Below are positions 43,066 through 52,090 of a DNA stretch of 64,000 bases, piece after piece. Numbering within the stretch: position 1 is the first letter of the stretch; each line of letters starts with the position of its first letter. Origin of the DNA: Candidatus Methylophosphatis roskildensis (lineage in GTDB: Bacteria; Pseudomonadota; Gammaproteobacteria; Burkholderiales; Rhodocyclaceae); the NCBI GenBank assembly GCA_016708905.1, contig JADJEV010000005.1:434001-498000 (forward strand). The letters are read 5' to 3'. Made by a program: the position numbers and the translations under genes. The notes beneath the pieces were generated by a model. The model saw nothing but the letters and a program-made list of their open reading frames with translations. It made no database searches and was not told the origin of the DNA.

Positions 43066-45447
43066 ATGACCGATGCCCCGTCCTCCACAGCACCGCTCTC
43101 CGCCGATCTGCTGGCCCGCATGGATGCCTACTGGCGCGCCTGCAACTACCTTGCTGCCGGCATGATCTACCTGCAGGACAATCCGCTGCTGCGCGAGCCG
43201 CTGGCGCCTGCGCACATCAAGAACCGGCTGCTCGGCCACTGGGGTGCGAGCCCGGGGCTGGCCTTCATGTATGTGCACCTGAACCGGATCATCGTGGTGC
43301 ACGATCAACGGGCGATCTTTCTCGCCGGCCCCGGCCACGGCGCGCCCGGCGTGCTGGCCCCGGTGTATCTCGAGGGCACCTACTCGGAGATCTACCCTGA
43401 CAAGGGCGAGGACGAGGAGGGGATGCGCCGCTTCTTCAAGCAGTTCTCGTTTCCCGGCGGCATCGGCAGCCACTGCACGCCCGAGACGCCCGGCTCGATT
43501 CACGAGGGTGGCGAACTCGGCTACTCGATCTCGCACGCTTTCGGTGCCGCCTTCGACAATCCGGAGTTGCTGGTGGCGGTCGCCGTCGGCGACGGCGAGG
43601 CCGAGACCGGGCCGCTCGCCACGTCCTGGCACTCGAACAAGTTCCTCAACCCGATTCGCGACGGGGCGGTGCTGCCGATCCTGCATCTGAACGGCTACAA
43701 GATCAACAACCCGACGCTGCTCTCGCGCATCCCCGCCGAGGAACTGGCGAGCCTGCTGACCGGCTACGGCTGGAAGCCCCACTTCGTCGAGGGCGACGAG
43801 CCGGCTGCGATGCACCAGAGCATGGCCGCGACGCTCGACCGCTGCCTGGCCGAGATCCAGGCGATCCAGCGCGCGGCGCGCGCCTCGGGCACGGCGACGC
43901 GCGCCCGCTGGCCGATGATCGTGCTGCGCTCGCCCAAGGGCTGGACCGGCCCGAAGACGGTGGACGGCCACAAGGTCGAGGGCTTCTGGCGCGCCCACCA
44001 GGTGCCGCTGGCCGGCATGCACGACAACCCGGCGCACCTCGAACAACTGGCGGAGTGGCTGAAGAGCTATCGGCCCGATCAACTGTTCGACGAGCGCGGC
44101 CGGCTGATCGCCGAACTCAAGGCGCTGGCCCCCACCGGGACGATGCGCATGAGCGCCAGCCCGCACGCCAACGGCGGGCTGCTGCGGCGAGACCTGCGCA
44201 TGCCCGACTTCCGCGACCATGCCGCTGCCATCCCCGCGCCGGCCCGCAGCAGCGCCATGAACACCCGGCCACTCGGTGCGTTCCTGCGCGACATCATGGC
44301 CCGCAACATGGACAACTTCCGCGTCTTCGGGCCGGACGAGAACAGCTCTAACAAGCTCGACGCGATCTACGAGACATCGAAGAAACTCTGGCTGGCCGAC
44401 TACCTCCCCGAGGATGCCGACGGCGGCGAGCTCTCGCCCGACGGTCGGGTGCTCGAGATGCTCTCCGAGCACACGCTCGAGGGCTGGTACGAGGGCTACG
44501 TGCTGAGCGGACGGCACGGCTTCTTCGCGACCTACGAGGCCTTCGTGCATGTCATCGACTCGATGTACAACCAGCATGCCAAGTGGCTGGCGATCAGCGA
44601 CGAGATTCCGTGGCGCGCGCCGATTGCGTCGCTCAACCTGCTGATCACCTCGACGGTCTGGCGCCAGGACCACAACGGTTTCACCCACCAGGATCCGGGT
44701 TTCCTCGACGTGGTGGTGAACAAGAACCCGCAGGTCACCCGCATCTACCTGCCGCCCGATGTCAATTGCCTGCTCTCGGTGGCCGACCACTGCCTGCGCA
44801 GCCACAACGACATCAATGTCATCGTCTGCGACAAGCAGGAGCACCTGCAGTACCTGGACATGGATGCCGCGATCCGCCACTGCACCAAGGGGCTCGGCAT
44901 CTGGGATTGGGCGAGCAACGACCAGGGCGCCGAGCCCGAGGTGGTGATGGTCGGCTGCGGCGACATCCCGACCAAGGAAGCGCTGGCCGCCACCGCCCTG
45001 CTGCGTGCGCACTTCCCCGATCTCAGGCTGCGCTTCATCAACGTGGTCGATCTGTTTCGCATGCAGCCCGCGGGCGAACATCCGCACGGGCTCTCCGACC
45101 GCGACTTCGACAGCCTGTTCACCCGCGACAAGCCGATCATCTTCAACTTCCACGGCTACCCCTGGCTGATCCATCGCCTGGCCTACCGGCGCACCAACCA
45201 CGCCAACCTGCATGTGCGCGGTTACAAGGAGAAGGGCAACATCAACACGCCGCTCGATCTGGCCATCAGCAACGAGATCGACCGCTTCAGCCTCGCCATC
45301 GACGTGATCAACCGGATCCCGCGCCTGCAGGTGGCCGGCGCGCACGTCAAGGAGAAGCTGCGCGATATGCAGATCGACTGCCGCCGCTACGCCCACCAGT
45401 ACGGCATCGACGATCCCGCGCTCGCCGAGTGGACCTGGCCCTTCTGA
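43066..45447 (+). CDS. xfp: Xylulose-5-phosphate/fructose-6-phosphate phosphoketolase
   Basis: 793-residue thiamine-diphosphate enzyme splitting xylulose-5-P (or fructose-6-P) with phosphate to acetyl-phosphate plus an aldose phosphate. The TPP motif is AVGDGEAETGPLATSWHSNK (GDGE plus the downstream Asn). Also seen: GPGHGAPGVLAPVYLEGTYS, HCTPETPGSIHEGGELGYSI and the C-terminal RGYKEKGNINTPLDLAISNE. Length is typical. No acetate kinase or phosphotransacetylase gene follows in the window, so the fate of acetyl-P is not shown here. Confidence 0.95.
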   Translation: MTDAPSSTAPLSADLLARMDAYWRACNYLAAGMIYLQDNPLLREPLAPAHIKNRLLGHWGASPGLAFMYVHLNRIIVVHDQRAIFLAGPGHGAPGVLAPVYLEGTYSEIYPDKGEDEEGMRRFFKQFSFPGGIGSHCTPETPGSIHEGGELGYSISHAFGAAFDNPELLVAVAVGDGEAETGPLATSWHSNKFLNPIRDGAVLPILHLNGYKINNPTLLSRIPAEELASLLTGYGWKPHFVEGDEPAAMHQSMAATLDRCLAEIQAIQRAARASGTATRARWPMIVLRSPKGWTGPKTVDGHKVEGFWRAHQVPLAGMHDNPAHLEQLAEWLKSYRPDQLFDERGRLIAELKALAPTGTMRMSASPHANGGLLRRDLRMPDFRDHAAAIPAPARSSAMNTRPLGAFLRDIMARNMDNFRVFGPDENSSNKLDAIYETSKKLWLADYLPEDADGGELSPDGRVLEMLSEHTLEGWYEGYVLSGRHGFFATYEAFVHVIDSMYNQHAKWLAISDEIPWRAPIASLNLLITSTVWRQDHNGFTHQDPGFLDVVVNKNPQVTRIYLPPDVNCLLSVADHCLRSHNDINVIVCDKQEHLQYLDMDAAIRHCTKGLGIWDWASNDQGAEPEVVMVGCGDIPTKEALAATALLRAHFPDLRLRFINVVDLFRMQPAGEHPHGLSDRDFDSLFTRDKPIIFNFHGYPWLIHRLAYRRTNHANLHVRGYKEKGNINTPLDLAISNEIDRFSLAIDVINRIPRLQVAGAHVKEKLRDMQIDCRRYAHQYGIDDPALAEWTWPF

Positions 45448-45487
45448 CGCCCGCGCTGCCGAACCCCGATCGAGCCGGACCCGCCGC

Positions 45488-46132
45488 ATGTACAACCCAC
45501 CGCACTTCGAGGAAACCCGCACCGAATTCCTGCACGCGTTGATCGGCGCGCATCCGCTGGCGACACTGGTCACGCTGACCGGCCATGGCCTCGAGGCGAA
45601 TCCGCTTCCGCTGCTGTTGCGCCACGATGGCTCGCCGCTGGGAACCCTGGTCGGCCATGTGGCGCGGGCCAATCCGCTGTGGCGCGAGTTCGACCCATCG
45701 GTCGAGGCGCTGGCCGTGTTCCAGGGCCCGAACGCCTACATCACGCCGTCCTGGTACGCGAGCAAGCGCGAGAGCGGCAAGGTGGTGCCAACCTGGAATT
45801 ACGTGGTGGTGCAGGCACACGGCCCGCTGCGGGCGATCGACGATCCGGCGTGGCTTCGCGCGCTGCTCGATGAACTGACCGCGCGGCACGAATCGCCCCG
45901 GCCCGTGCCGTGGTCGGTCGACGACGCGCCCCCCGATTACATCAGCGCCCTGCTGCGCGCGATCGTCGGCATCGAGATGCCGGTGACGCGCATCGCCGGC
46001 AAATGGAAGCTGAGCCAGAACCAGCCGGCAGCCAATCGTGCCGGCGTCATCGCCGGTCTCGGGGAGAGCAGCGCGGCCGGCGCCGCCGCCATGGCCGCAT
46101 TGGTGCGCGACCACGGCCCGCCCAAGGGTTGA
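45488..46132 (+). CDS. PaiB-family FMN-binding protein
   Basis: 214 residues: MYNPPHFEETRTEFLHALIG, FQGPNAYITPSWYASKRESG, VVPTWNYVVVQAHGPLRAID and MPVTRIAGKWKLSQNQPAAN are the conserved PaiB elements (flavin-reductase-like split barrel). In Bacillus PaiB is a negative regulator of sporulation and protease genes; in proteobacteria the role is mostly unknown. It sits 40 bases after xfp and may be in the same unit. Confidence 0.9.
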   Translation: MYNPPHFEETRTEFLHALIGAHPLATLVTLTGHGLEANPLPLLLRHDGSPLGTLVGHVARANPLWREFDPSVEALAVFQGPNAYITPSWYASKRESGKVVPTWNYVVVQAHGPLRAIDDPAWLRALLDELTARHESPRPVPWSVDDAPPDYISALLRAIVGIEMPVTRIAGKWKLSQNQPAANRAGVIAGLGESSAAGAAAMAALVRDHGPPKG

Positions 46133-46143
46133 TCCGGGCCGAC

Positions 46144-46258
46144 GGCCTGCGAGCCGTATGGACAGGCGCTGATGGCAGGGCATGCCCTGCGAGGCGTGCC
46201 GACTCTGGCCTGCAGCCACGCCTGCCCGGAGACCGCCATCCCATGGGGGTTGCAGGCC
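46144..46258. repeat. Dispersed palindromic repeat, diverged copy C
   Basis: Arms GGCCTGCGAGCCGTATGG and CCATGGGGGTTGCAGGCC form an imperfect stem over 115 bases, similar in plan to the 111-bp family. Contains the perfect 16-bp palindrome GCAGGGCATGCCCTGC (46175-46190). Confidence 0.6.
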
Positions 46259-46300
46259 CACCTGATGTTCACACCGTTAACCAACTGCACGGAGGATCCA

Positions 46301-46912
46301 TTGACTGAATCAACATCGCCAACCGACTCCCCACTCATCTCGATCGTGTTCCACTCGGGCAACGGTCACACTACCGAGATGTCACGCGCCGTCGCCAGAG
46401 GAGCGTCGGCCGCTGGCAATGTATCCGTCGTTGAACACCAGATCAGTGACGCCGACTTCAAGGGCGGTCGCTGGCAAAACGACGACGTTCTTTCACGACT
46501 CGATGCATCCGACGCCATCATTTTCGGATCGCCAACCTACATGGGCGGCGTCTCTGCACAACTGAAATCCTTCATGGATTCGACCAGCTCACGGTATTTG
46601 CAGCGAAAATGGGTCGATAAGATTGCAGCGGCTTTCACTGTGTCCGGCTTGCCCAGCGGCGATAAACACAACATGCTGCTCACATGCGCAACCTTTGAAA
46701 TGCAACACGGCATGATATGGGTCGGCGTGGCCGAATCGCCCGTAACGGGCGACGGATACAATCGTCTCGGTTTCTTTTTCGGTGCGGCGGGTCAAGCCTT
46801 GTTTGAACCGCCATCGGAAGCGCCATCCGCGGAGGATAAACGCACCGGGGAAATGCTTGGCCGCCGTGTTGCCACGCTCACGCGTCGCCTATACGACACT
46901 AGGCGAACGTAA
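46301..46912 (+). CDS. Flavodoxin/WrbA-like NAD(P)H:quinone oxidoreductase family protein
   Basis: 203 residues. Start TTG at 46301 is fixed by a strong GGAGG five bases upstream (46291-46295); an upstream in-frame start would lie inside the repeat. Flavodoxin fold: LISIVFHSGNGHTTEMSRAV (FMN phosphate loop), AIIFGSPTYMGGVSAQLKSF and GLPSGDKHNMLLTC. Probably an FMN-dependent quinone or flavin reductase; electron donor unknown. Confidence 0.85.
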   Translation: MTESTSPTDSPLISIVFHSGNGHTTEMSRAVARGASAAGNVSVVEHQISDADFKGGRWQNDDVLSRLDASDAIIFGSPTYMGGVSAQLKSFMDSTSSRYLQRKWVDKIAAAFTVSGLPSGDKHNMLLTCATFEMQHGMIWVGVAESPVTGDGYNRLGFFFGAAGQALFEPPSEAPSAEDKRTGEMLGRRVATLTRRLYDTRRT

Positions 46913-47092
46913 CCCGTAGCTTGACTGGCCACGACCCAGACCATTCGCGCGAAGAAGATCGCCTCGTCACGTTGGTGTCTCGTCGCAAGGTCGGCTGTTG
47001 GTTGTGGCGCGTGCCCCTGAGCTTCGACGTTCGGCGGCACGGAACGCGCAGCAGTATACTGGGCGCTTCTGGTTGTTGCCCGGAGGTATGCA

Positions 47093-47311
47093 GTGCGGCT
47101 CACCGCGGTATTTCAGAAGGTACCCGAAGGGTATATCGGGTTCGTGGAAGAGGTTCCAGGAGCGAACACCCAGGGCGAAACGCTCGATGAAACTCGGGAG
47201 AATCTTGCCGAAGCTCTGGAGTTGGTTCTTGAGGCGAATCGAGTGCTTGCCGAAGAAGCCATCGGAGGTCAGGAGGTCATTCGCGAGGCTCTGGTTGTTG
47301 CGGCGGGATGA
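47093..47311 (+). CDS. hicB: HicB-type antitoxin
   Basis: 72 residues, start GTG at 47093 with GGAGG seven bases upstream. RLTAVFQKVPEGYIGFVEEV, then PGANTQGETLDETRENLAEA is the partial RNase-H-like HicB fold; it ends with EEAIGGQEVIREALVVAAG. A -10-like TATACT lies at about 47058. Order hicB then hicA, overlapping by 4 bases, is the reverse of E. coli hicAB but common in other phyla. The toxin partner downstream is interrupted. Confidence 0.85.
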   Translation: MRLTAVFQKVPEGYIGFVEEVPGANTQGETLDETRENLAEALELVLEANRVLAEEAIGGQEVIREALVVAAG

Positions 47312-47346
47312 AGCGGCTTGATCTGATTCGCCACCTTGAATCCAAC

Positions 47347-48952
47347 GGGTGTAACTCTCATACTGATGCCCGGCGAGTTGGAAGCGGCACGACGTTTTCG
47401 GGGAAGTGAATCTCGCGCCGGTATTGAGCCGAGACGAGCTGCCACGCGGCATCGAAGCGCTCGCTCTGCGCCAGCGCACGGAAGGTGAGGATCGCCTGCC
47501 CGCCGTCGATGCTCCAGCGTTGCCCCGAGCGTTTCATGCGCTGGGTCACCAGCGTCTTGCAGGCCGCCTCCACCACGCCCGAGCCGATCGGCAGATTCTC
47601 GGCACGCAGTCGCGCATAGTCCATGCGTGCGCGGTTGCGCCGGAAGTACGTGAGTTCCTGCTTGAGCGCCTTGCAACGGCGCTTGCGGCTGTGATGGTAG
47701 GCGAGCGTGCGGATCACCCTGCCCACGCCGTCCTCGGCCTTGAGCAGCAGATGGCGGTATTCCTTGAAGCGGGCCTGCGCCTTAGGGGACGTTTCACCAT
47801 AGACATGACCGAAGGCCCGCCGCAGATGTTCCGCGGCGTGGTAGAAGTCCACCACTTCCTCGCCTGGGGGCAGTTCCTTGGCGAGGAACTCCCAGTTGTC
47901 GCGCGCCCCATCGGCCACCTTGACCAGTCGTAGTTGCGGTTGGTGCTTGAGCGCATGTTCGACTTCTGCCACCAATTGGCCCTTGAGTGTGCACTTCTTC
48001 GGCTCGGGCATGCGCGCATGACGCACCGTGCGCAGCCGCTCGCCGGCCCCGTCATAGTGGCTCAGCGTGCCGCAGCCCACTTCGCGAAATCCCGCTGGCC
48101 CCTTGGTGGGCTTGCCCTGCTGTCGGCTTTGTTCGCGTTTGTCCTCGCGCTGCCCGTCTTTCATCGGCGCCATCACCCCGTCCAGCGAGACCGCAAGCAC
48201 GGCGGCCTGGGCGAGGGGCGGCGCCTGCTCGCGCAACTGGCTCTCCCACTGCATACGATGTTGTTCCCACTTCGCGTCAATCGCCTTGGGCAGTCGGTCC
48301 AGGCTGCTGCGTGAGGGGTGCATGCCGCCCAACTCGCCAAACAACTGCTCGCCTTCGGCCGGCGTCAGATGGGTGACTACCCACAAGCCCATCCGCGCGG
48401 CCAGCGGGGTGAAGAACCCCTCGACGATCCCAGCACGCAACTCCAGCGGGCATTCGCTCTGCCCGTTGGTGCCCGCCGCACGGTAACGGTGGCGCAGCAC
48501 CTTCACCGGTCCGGCCGCCGTCATGTATTCGCCGTAGCCGCTGACTACCCGTCGGTAGAGCACCCCCACGATCCTCAGCACCGGGAGCGTCACGTCCAGC
48601 CGCGCCAGCTCTTCGCCGACAAACTCGCGCTCGGCTTCGGCAAAGCGCCGGCGCACTTCGCGCTCGAACGCTTCGAACCCTTCTCCATGGTCACTTGCGC
48701 AGCGCCTGCGCCCCTCGATAAAACACAATAGGCTCTCCAGCGCCTTGCCGCCGACACGCGCCTTTTCCTTGAGCGCGCCAACTTTCGCTACACTTTCCAT
48801 GGGCCAGCCTCCGGTGGTTGTTTCTCGCAAATCCAACCGCCTTCTATCACGAGGTTGGCCCACCCCCACCCATGCCAGACCAATTTCGTCTGGACACACT
48901 ATCAGCATACTCATAAGCCATTGATTTTATTATCAACGGTAGACCTACACCC
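47347..48952 (-). mobile_element. Complete 1,606-bp ISKra4-type insertion sequence in hicA
   Basis: Starts GGGTGTA (47347) and ends with its complement TACACCC (48946-48952), a 7-bp terminal inverted repeat. Direct repeats AATCCAAC flank it (47339-47346 and 48953-48960), an 8-bp target duplication; removing one copy and the IS restores hicA. A single transposase gene lies on the minus strand. Confidence 0.93.
47358..48800 (-). CDS. ISKra4-family transposase
   Basis: 480 residues from ATG 48800 (MESVAKVGALKEKARVGGKA); longer upstream readings go beyond the likely start. Motifs: LAVSLDGVMAPMKDGQ (first Asp), LVKVADGARDNWEF, GEEVVDFYHAAEHLRRAFG (second Asp), and LPIGSGVVEAACKTLVTQRM with the catalytic Glu and KRSGQRWSIDGGQAILTFRA. 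It appears full-length, so the element may be active. Confidence 0.9.
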   Translation of the reverse strand: MESVAKVGALKEKARVGGKALESLLCFIEGRRRCASDHGEGFEAFEREVRRRFAEAEREFVGEELARLDVTLPVLRIVGVLYRRVVSGYGEYMTAAGPVKVLRHRYRAAGTNGQSECPLELRAGIVEGFFTPLAARMGLWVVTHLTPAEGEQLFGELGGMHPSRSSLDRLPKAIDAKWEQHRMQWESQLREQAPPLAQAAVLAVSLDGVMAPMKDGQREDKREQSRQQGKPTKGPAGFREVGCGTLSHYDGAGERLRTVRHARMPEPKKCTLKGQLVAEVEHALKHQPQLRLVKVADGARDNWEFLAKELPPGEEVVDFYHAAEHLRRAFGHVYGETSPKAQARFKEYRHLLLKAEDGVGRVIRTLAYHHSRKRRCKALKQELTYFRRNRARMDYARLRAENLPIGSGVVEAACKTLVTQRMKRSGQRWSIDGGQAILTFRALAQSERFDAAWQLVSAQYRREIHFPENVVPLPTRRASV

Positions 48953-49328
48953 AATCCAACGGTTGTGTGCTTCTTCGCGAAGGTGGCAGGCATTCCGTTT
49001 ACGTGAACCGAGACACGCAGAAATCCTCTTCCGTTCCGCGCCATCGAGAGATCAACGACTTCCTCGCCCGGAAGATCTGTAAAGACCTCGAAGTCCCGAT
49101 GCCGTGACAGCGAACCCCCGCTCTTGCCTGACGCTCAAGCAGCCCGTCGGGCTGAGCACCGCCCCAACACTTCTCGTCGAATAGTCCGCATCGCCTCCGC
49201 GCAGGCGCCGGACGGTGTGCAAGTGATCAAGGAGTTGGGAACACGTGGGTGCATTTGCGGAACCGACTACTTAGAATGTCGCCTCGCTCGCGTCACCCTG
49301 GCGCGCTGCACTGAACGAGGCACCCCCG

Positions 49329-50303
49329 ATGGCCGGATCGAGCCTGCTCGCACTGATCGACGATATCGCCACCGTGCTGGACGACGTGGCGGTGCTGACC
49401 AAGCTCGCCACCAAGAAGACGGCCGGCGTGCTCGGTGACGATCTGGCGCTCAATGCGCAGCAGGTTGCCGGCGTCAGGGCCGAGCGCGAGTTGCCGGTGG
49501 TGTGGGCGGTGGCCAAGGGCTCGCTGAAGAACAAGGCGATCCTGGTGCCGGCGGCGCTGGCGATCAGCGCCTTCATACCCTGGGCGGTGACCCCCCTCCT
49601 GATGGTCGGCGGCGCGTTCCTGTGCTTCGAGGGTTTCGAGAAGATCGCCCACCGATTCATGCACGGCGGGCAGGAGGAAGCGGCCCATCGCGCGGAGCTG
49701 GCCGAAGCTCTGACGAACCCGGCGGTCGATCTGGTGGCGTTCGAGAAGGACAAGATCCGCGGTGCGGTGCGCACCGACTTCGTGCTGTCGGCCGAGATCA
49801 TCGCGATCACCCTGGGCACGGTGGCGAGCGCACCATTCGCCACCCAGGTTGCGGTGCTGACCGGCATCGCGCTGATCATGACGGTCGGCGTCTATGGCAT
49901 CGTCGCCGGCATCGTCAAGCTCGACGACGCCGGGCTGTACCTGAGCCGCAAGTCCGGCGAGAGCCCCGGCGTGCGCATGCAGCGGGCGATCGGCGAATGG
50001 GTGCTGCGCGCCGCACCCTACCTGATGAAGGGCCTGTCGATCGCCGGCACGGCCGCGATGTTCCTGGTCGGCGGCGGCATACTGACCCACGGTATTCCCG
50101 CCGCACATCATCTGATCGAAGCGATCGCCCATCGGGCGGGGAGCGTGCCCGGCGTCGGCGCGGCGCTGGAATTCGTCACCCCGGCGCTGCTCGATGCGAT
50201 CGCCGGCATCGTCGCCGGTGCCCTGGTACTGCTTGGCGTGACGGCCGGCGCCAAAATCCTGCGCTCGCTTCGCGGCAAGGACGCGGCGGCGCAAGGCCAC
50301 TGA
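49329..50303 (+). CDS. DUF808/YedI-family inner-membrane protein
   Basis: 324 residues beginning MAGSSLLALIDDIATVLDDV and AVLTKLATKKTAGVLGDDLA, the DUF808 N-terminal signature. Several helices follow (ILVPAALAISAFIPWAVTP, LSAEIIAITLGTVASAPFA, then LVGGGILTHGIP and the C-terminal GIVAGALVLLGVTAGAKIL). Function unknown in all bacteria known to me. Confidence 0.92.
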   Translation: MAGSSLLALIDDIATVLDDVAVLTKLATKKTAGVLGDDLALNAQQVAGVRAERELPVVWAVAKGSLKNKAILVPAALAISAFIPWAVTPLLMVGGAFLCFEGFEKIAHRFMHGGQEEAAHRAELAEALTNPAVDLVAFEKDKIRGAVRTDFVLSAEIIAITLGTVASAPFATQVAVLTGIALIMTVGVYGIVAGIVKLDDAGLYLSRKSGESPGVRMQRAIGEWVLRAAPYLMKGLSIAGTAAMFLVGGGILTHGIPAAHHLIEAIAHRAGSVPGVGAALEFVTPALLDAIAGIVAGALVLLGVTAGAKILRSLRGKDAAAQGH

Positions 50304-50333
50304 GCGCTTGTGAATGGATCTACTGCACCGGCT

Positions 50334-52043
50334 TCAACTGCCGATCAGGTGGGGCGCGATTTCGCGAATCGCGGCCACTGTCTCCGCCTGATCCAGCATC
50401 CGGGCCAGGGTATCCCGATCGAGCACATCGAGAACCCCGTCCCGCGCCTGGAGGTAGGTCGTGCCGCTGACACGGTCGACGAAGTTCACCACCCTGATGC
50501 GCCGGATGCATTCCCGCAGAAACCCGCAGTTGCTAGCGACATCCATGATCTGTGCGGGCGCATAGACCTCCTCGCGCGATCTGGCGTGTATGTCGATCTT
50601 CTGGTAGCGCTCGATATTGATCAGGCCTGCCGGTTCGTAGATCGTGATCTCTGCGTGACTGCCGAAGGCGATGGTCTTCGGAATCGTTCCCTTCGGCACC
50701 CCGTTGTCGAGAAAGAAGTAGCGGTAATCGGGGCGCCGGTAGGCGAGCCATTTGAAAAGAATCCTCGGCATGCCGGTGTAGGCCTCGACACTGTGCCCGA
50801 GGAAGTCTTCCACCGCCTTGTAGCGACCGCGCTCCAGTGCCCGCTGCCAGCCGCGCACGACGGTCTCCTCCGGCGGCGTGACAATGAAATACATGTACAT
50901 GGTGTCCACGTACTTCGCGTAGGTCTCGTTGAGCACCCGCGCGACCTGATCGGTCGAGAAGGTATCGAAGCGAAACCGATCCACCAGAATGTGCGGGATC
51001 GCCTGAGTCCGGTTGGCCTTGTTCCGGATGTAGCGATCGAGCTTGGCATCGACGACCATCAGTTCGCGGCTGGTCAGGTGGCCGGCGTACTTGTAGGCTG
51101 CCCCCAGTGCCCCGTAGTCGAGCAGCATGCGGCGCCAGATGTCGGGACTGATGGTCGCGTAGCTGTCCGGATCGATGCCCTGCTCGCGCATGATCTGCTT
51201 GACCATCGGTCGAAGCGAGCTCTTGCCTGCGGCAGATGCGCCCTTGAGGCTGATCAGGATCGGGCTCGCGCTGTTGGCAATACGCGTGTAACCCTCCTGC
51301 TCGATCGCTGCTTCGACAAGCGGGGCGATCATCTGCCCGATCACCTGGCTGCCATAGCTGTTGCAGACGTGCCGGCTGACCAGCGTCGCGAGCAGGTCCT
51401 GGTCCGAGCCGATGCGGCCCTGGCTGCCCGCGATGGCGCCGAGAACGCGGTACAGGCTCTTGAACACCGCCCTGGTCACCGGATCGTCGGCAGCCAGTCC
51501 TGCCGCCTTGTAGCTCGAAATGACCCTGTACTCACGCTCCGCGATCGACTCGGGCGATATCGGTGTAGCTGCCGGCCTGCGCAGCAGATTGAGCGGAAAC
51601 GGGTGCGCCGCGGGCGGCGCAGGCGGTCGATAGAGTGTTTCCCCGAGGATCCGGCGGACCAGGTGTTCGGCGCGTCGGCGCAGATCGGCATAAGCCTCTT
51701 CGATCGCCACCATGCGGGGGGCGACATAGTCACTGCGAATTTTTCCGGCGATCCGGCGGACGTTTCGGCCGAAGACTTCCTCGGTCTCGCCCTCGGGCAC
51801 AGCGATCTCGGCGGTAACCCGGACAATCAATTCGTGCAATGCCAGACGGGCGGGCCGGAAAACCGTCAATTCTTCGCGGGAAAGGCCGGTCAGGTTTGCC
51901 AGCTCCTCGATCTCTTCGCGGCGGCCGAACACGCACTCGGCGCGAAAGATGGTTTCGAGCGACTGGAACTCGACCGGAATCCCCGTGCCGAGGCCGGGAT
52001 TCCAGGCGGAGTCGCCATCCGCGACAGGGGTCGTCAGGTCCAT
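50334..52043 (-). CDS. Zeta-toxin-like P-loop protein with long N-terminal extension
   Basis: 569 residues. The C-terminal half is a P-loop kinase-type domain: ILISLKGASAAGKSSLRPMV (Walker A GASAAGKS at about 255-275), SYATISPDIWRRMLLDYGAL, then SRELMVVDAKLDRYIRNKA and HILVDRFRFDTFSTDQVARV. This resembles zeta-toxin/AAA_33 kinases, which phosphorylate UDP-N-acetylglucosamine, but no epsilon-type antitoxin is adjacent. The N-terminal half (FRAECVFGRREEIEELANLT) is unrecognised. Start 52043 (MDLTTPVADGDSAWN) is chosen; the longer frame overlaps the DUF1499 gene's 3' end. Confidence 0.6.
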   Translation of the reverse strand: MDLTTPVADGDSAWNPGLGTGIPVEFQSLETIFRAECVFGRREEIEELANLTGLSREELTVFRPARLALHELIVRVTAEIAVPEGETEEVFGRNVRRIAGKIRSDYVAPRMVAIEEAYADLRRRAEHLVRRILGETLYRPPAPPAAHPFPLNLLRRPAATPISPESIAEREYRVISSYKAAGLAADDPVTRAVFKSLYRVLGAIAGSQGRIGSDQDLLATLVSRHVCNSYGSQVIGQMIAPLVEAAIEQEGYTRIANSASPILISLKGASAAGKSSLRPMVKQIMREQGIDPDSYATISPDIWRRMLLDYGALGAAYKYAGHLTSRELMVVDAKLDRYIRNKANRTQAIPHILVDRFRFDTFSTDQVARVLNETYAKYVDTMYMYFIVTPPEETVVRGWQRALERGRYKAVEDFLGHSVEAYTGMPRILFKWLAYRRPDYRYFFLDNGVPKGTIPKTIAFGSHAEITIYEPAGLINIERYQKIDIHARSREEVYAPAQIMDVASNCGFLRECIRRIRVVNFVDRVSGTTYLQARDGVLDVLDRDTLARMLDQAETVAAIREIAPHLIGS

Positions 52044-52090
52044 GGCGCAGGATAGTCCGGGAATCCGTCGCTGGAGGCGCCCAATGGTGC

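Larger units (their letters stand above)
47308..49106 (+). pseudogene. hicA: hicA toxin gene split by an insertion sequence
   Basis: Before the IS: MKRLDLIRHLESNGC (47308-47352 as read). After the IS: ESNGCVLLREGGRHSVYVNR, then SSSVPRHREINDFLARKICK and DLEVPMP with stop at 49104-49106. Joined at the 8-bp duplication the gene encodes a normal HicA (double-stranded-RNA-binding mRNA interferase with the active-site His in GGRHSVYV). The insertion disables the toxin and leaves the antitoxin intact. Confidence 0.92.

Noticed and set aside
42856..45672. 938-codon open frame on the minus strand
   Set aside because: Antisense to the phosphoketolase gene, composition His/Gln/Arg-rich as in shadow frames, no motif.
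47098..47321. Alternative ATG frame overlapping hicB
   Set aside because: The HicB-like sequence is in the GTG frame at 47093 with well-placed GGAGG; the other frame has no family match.
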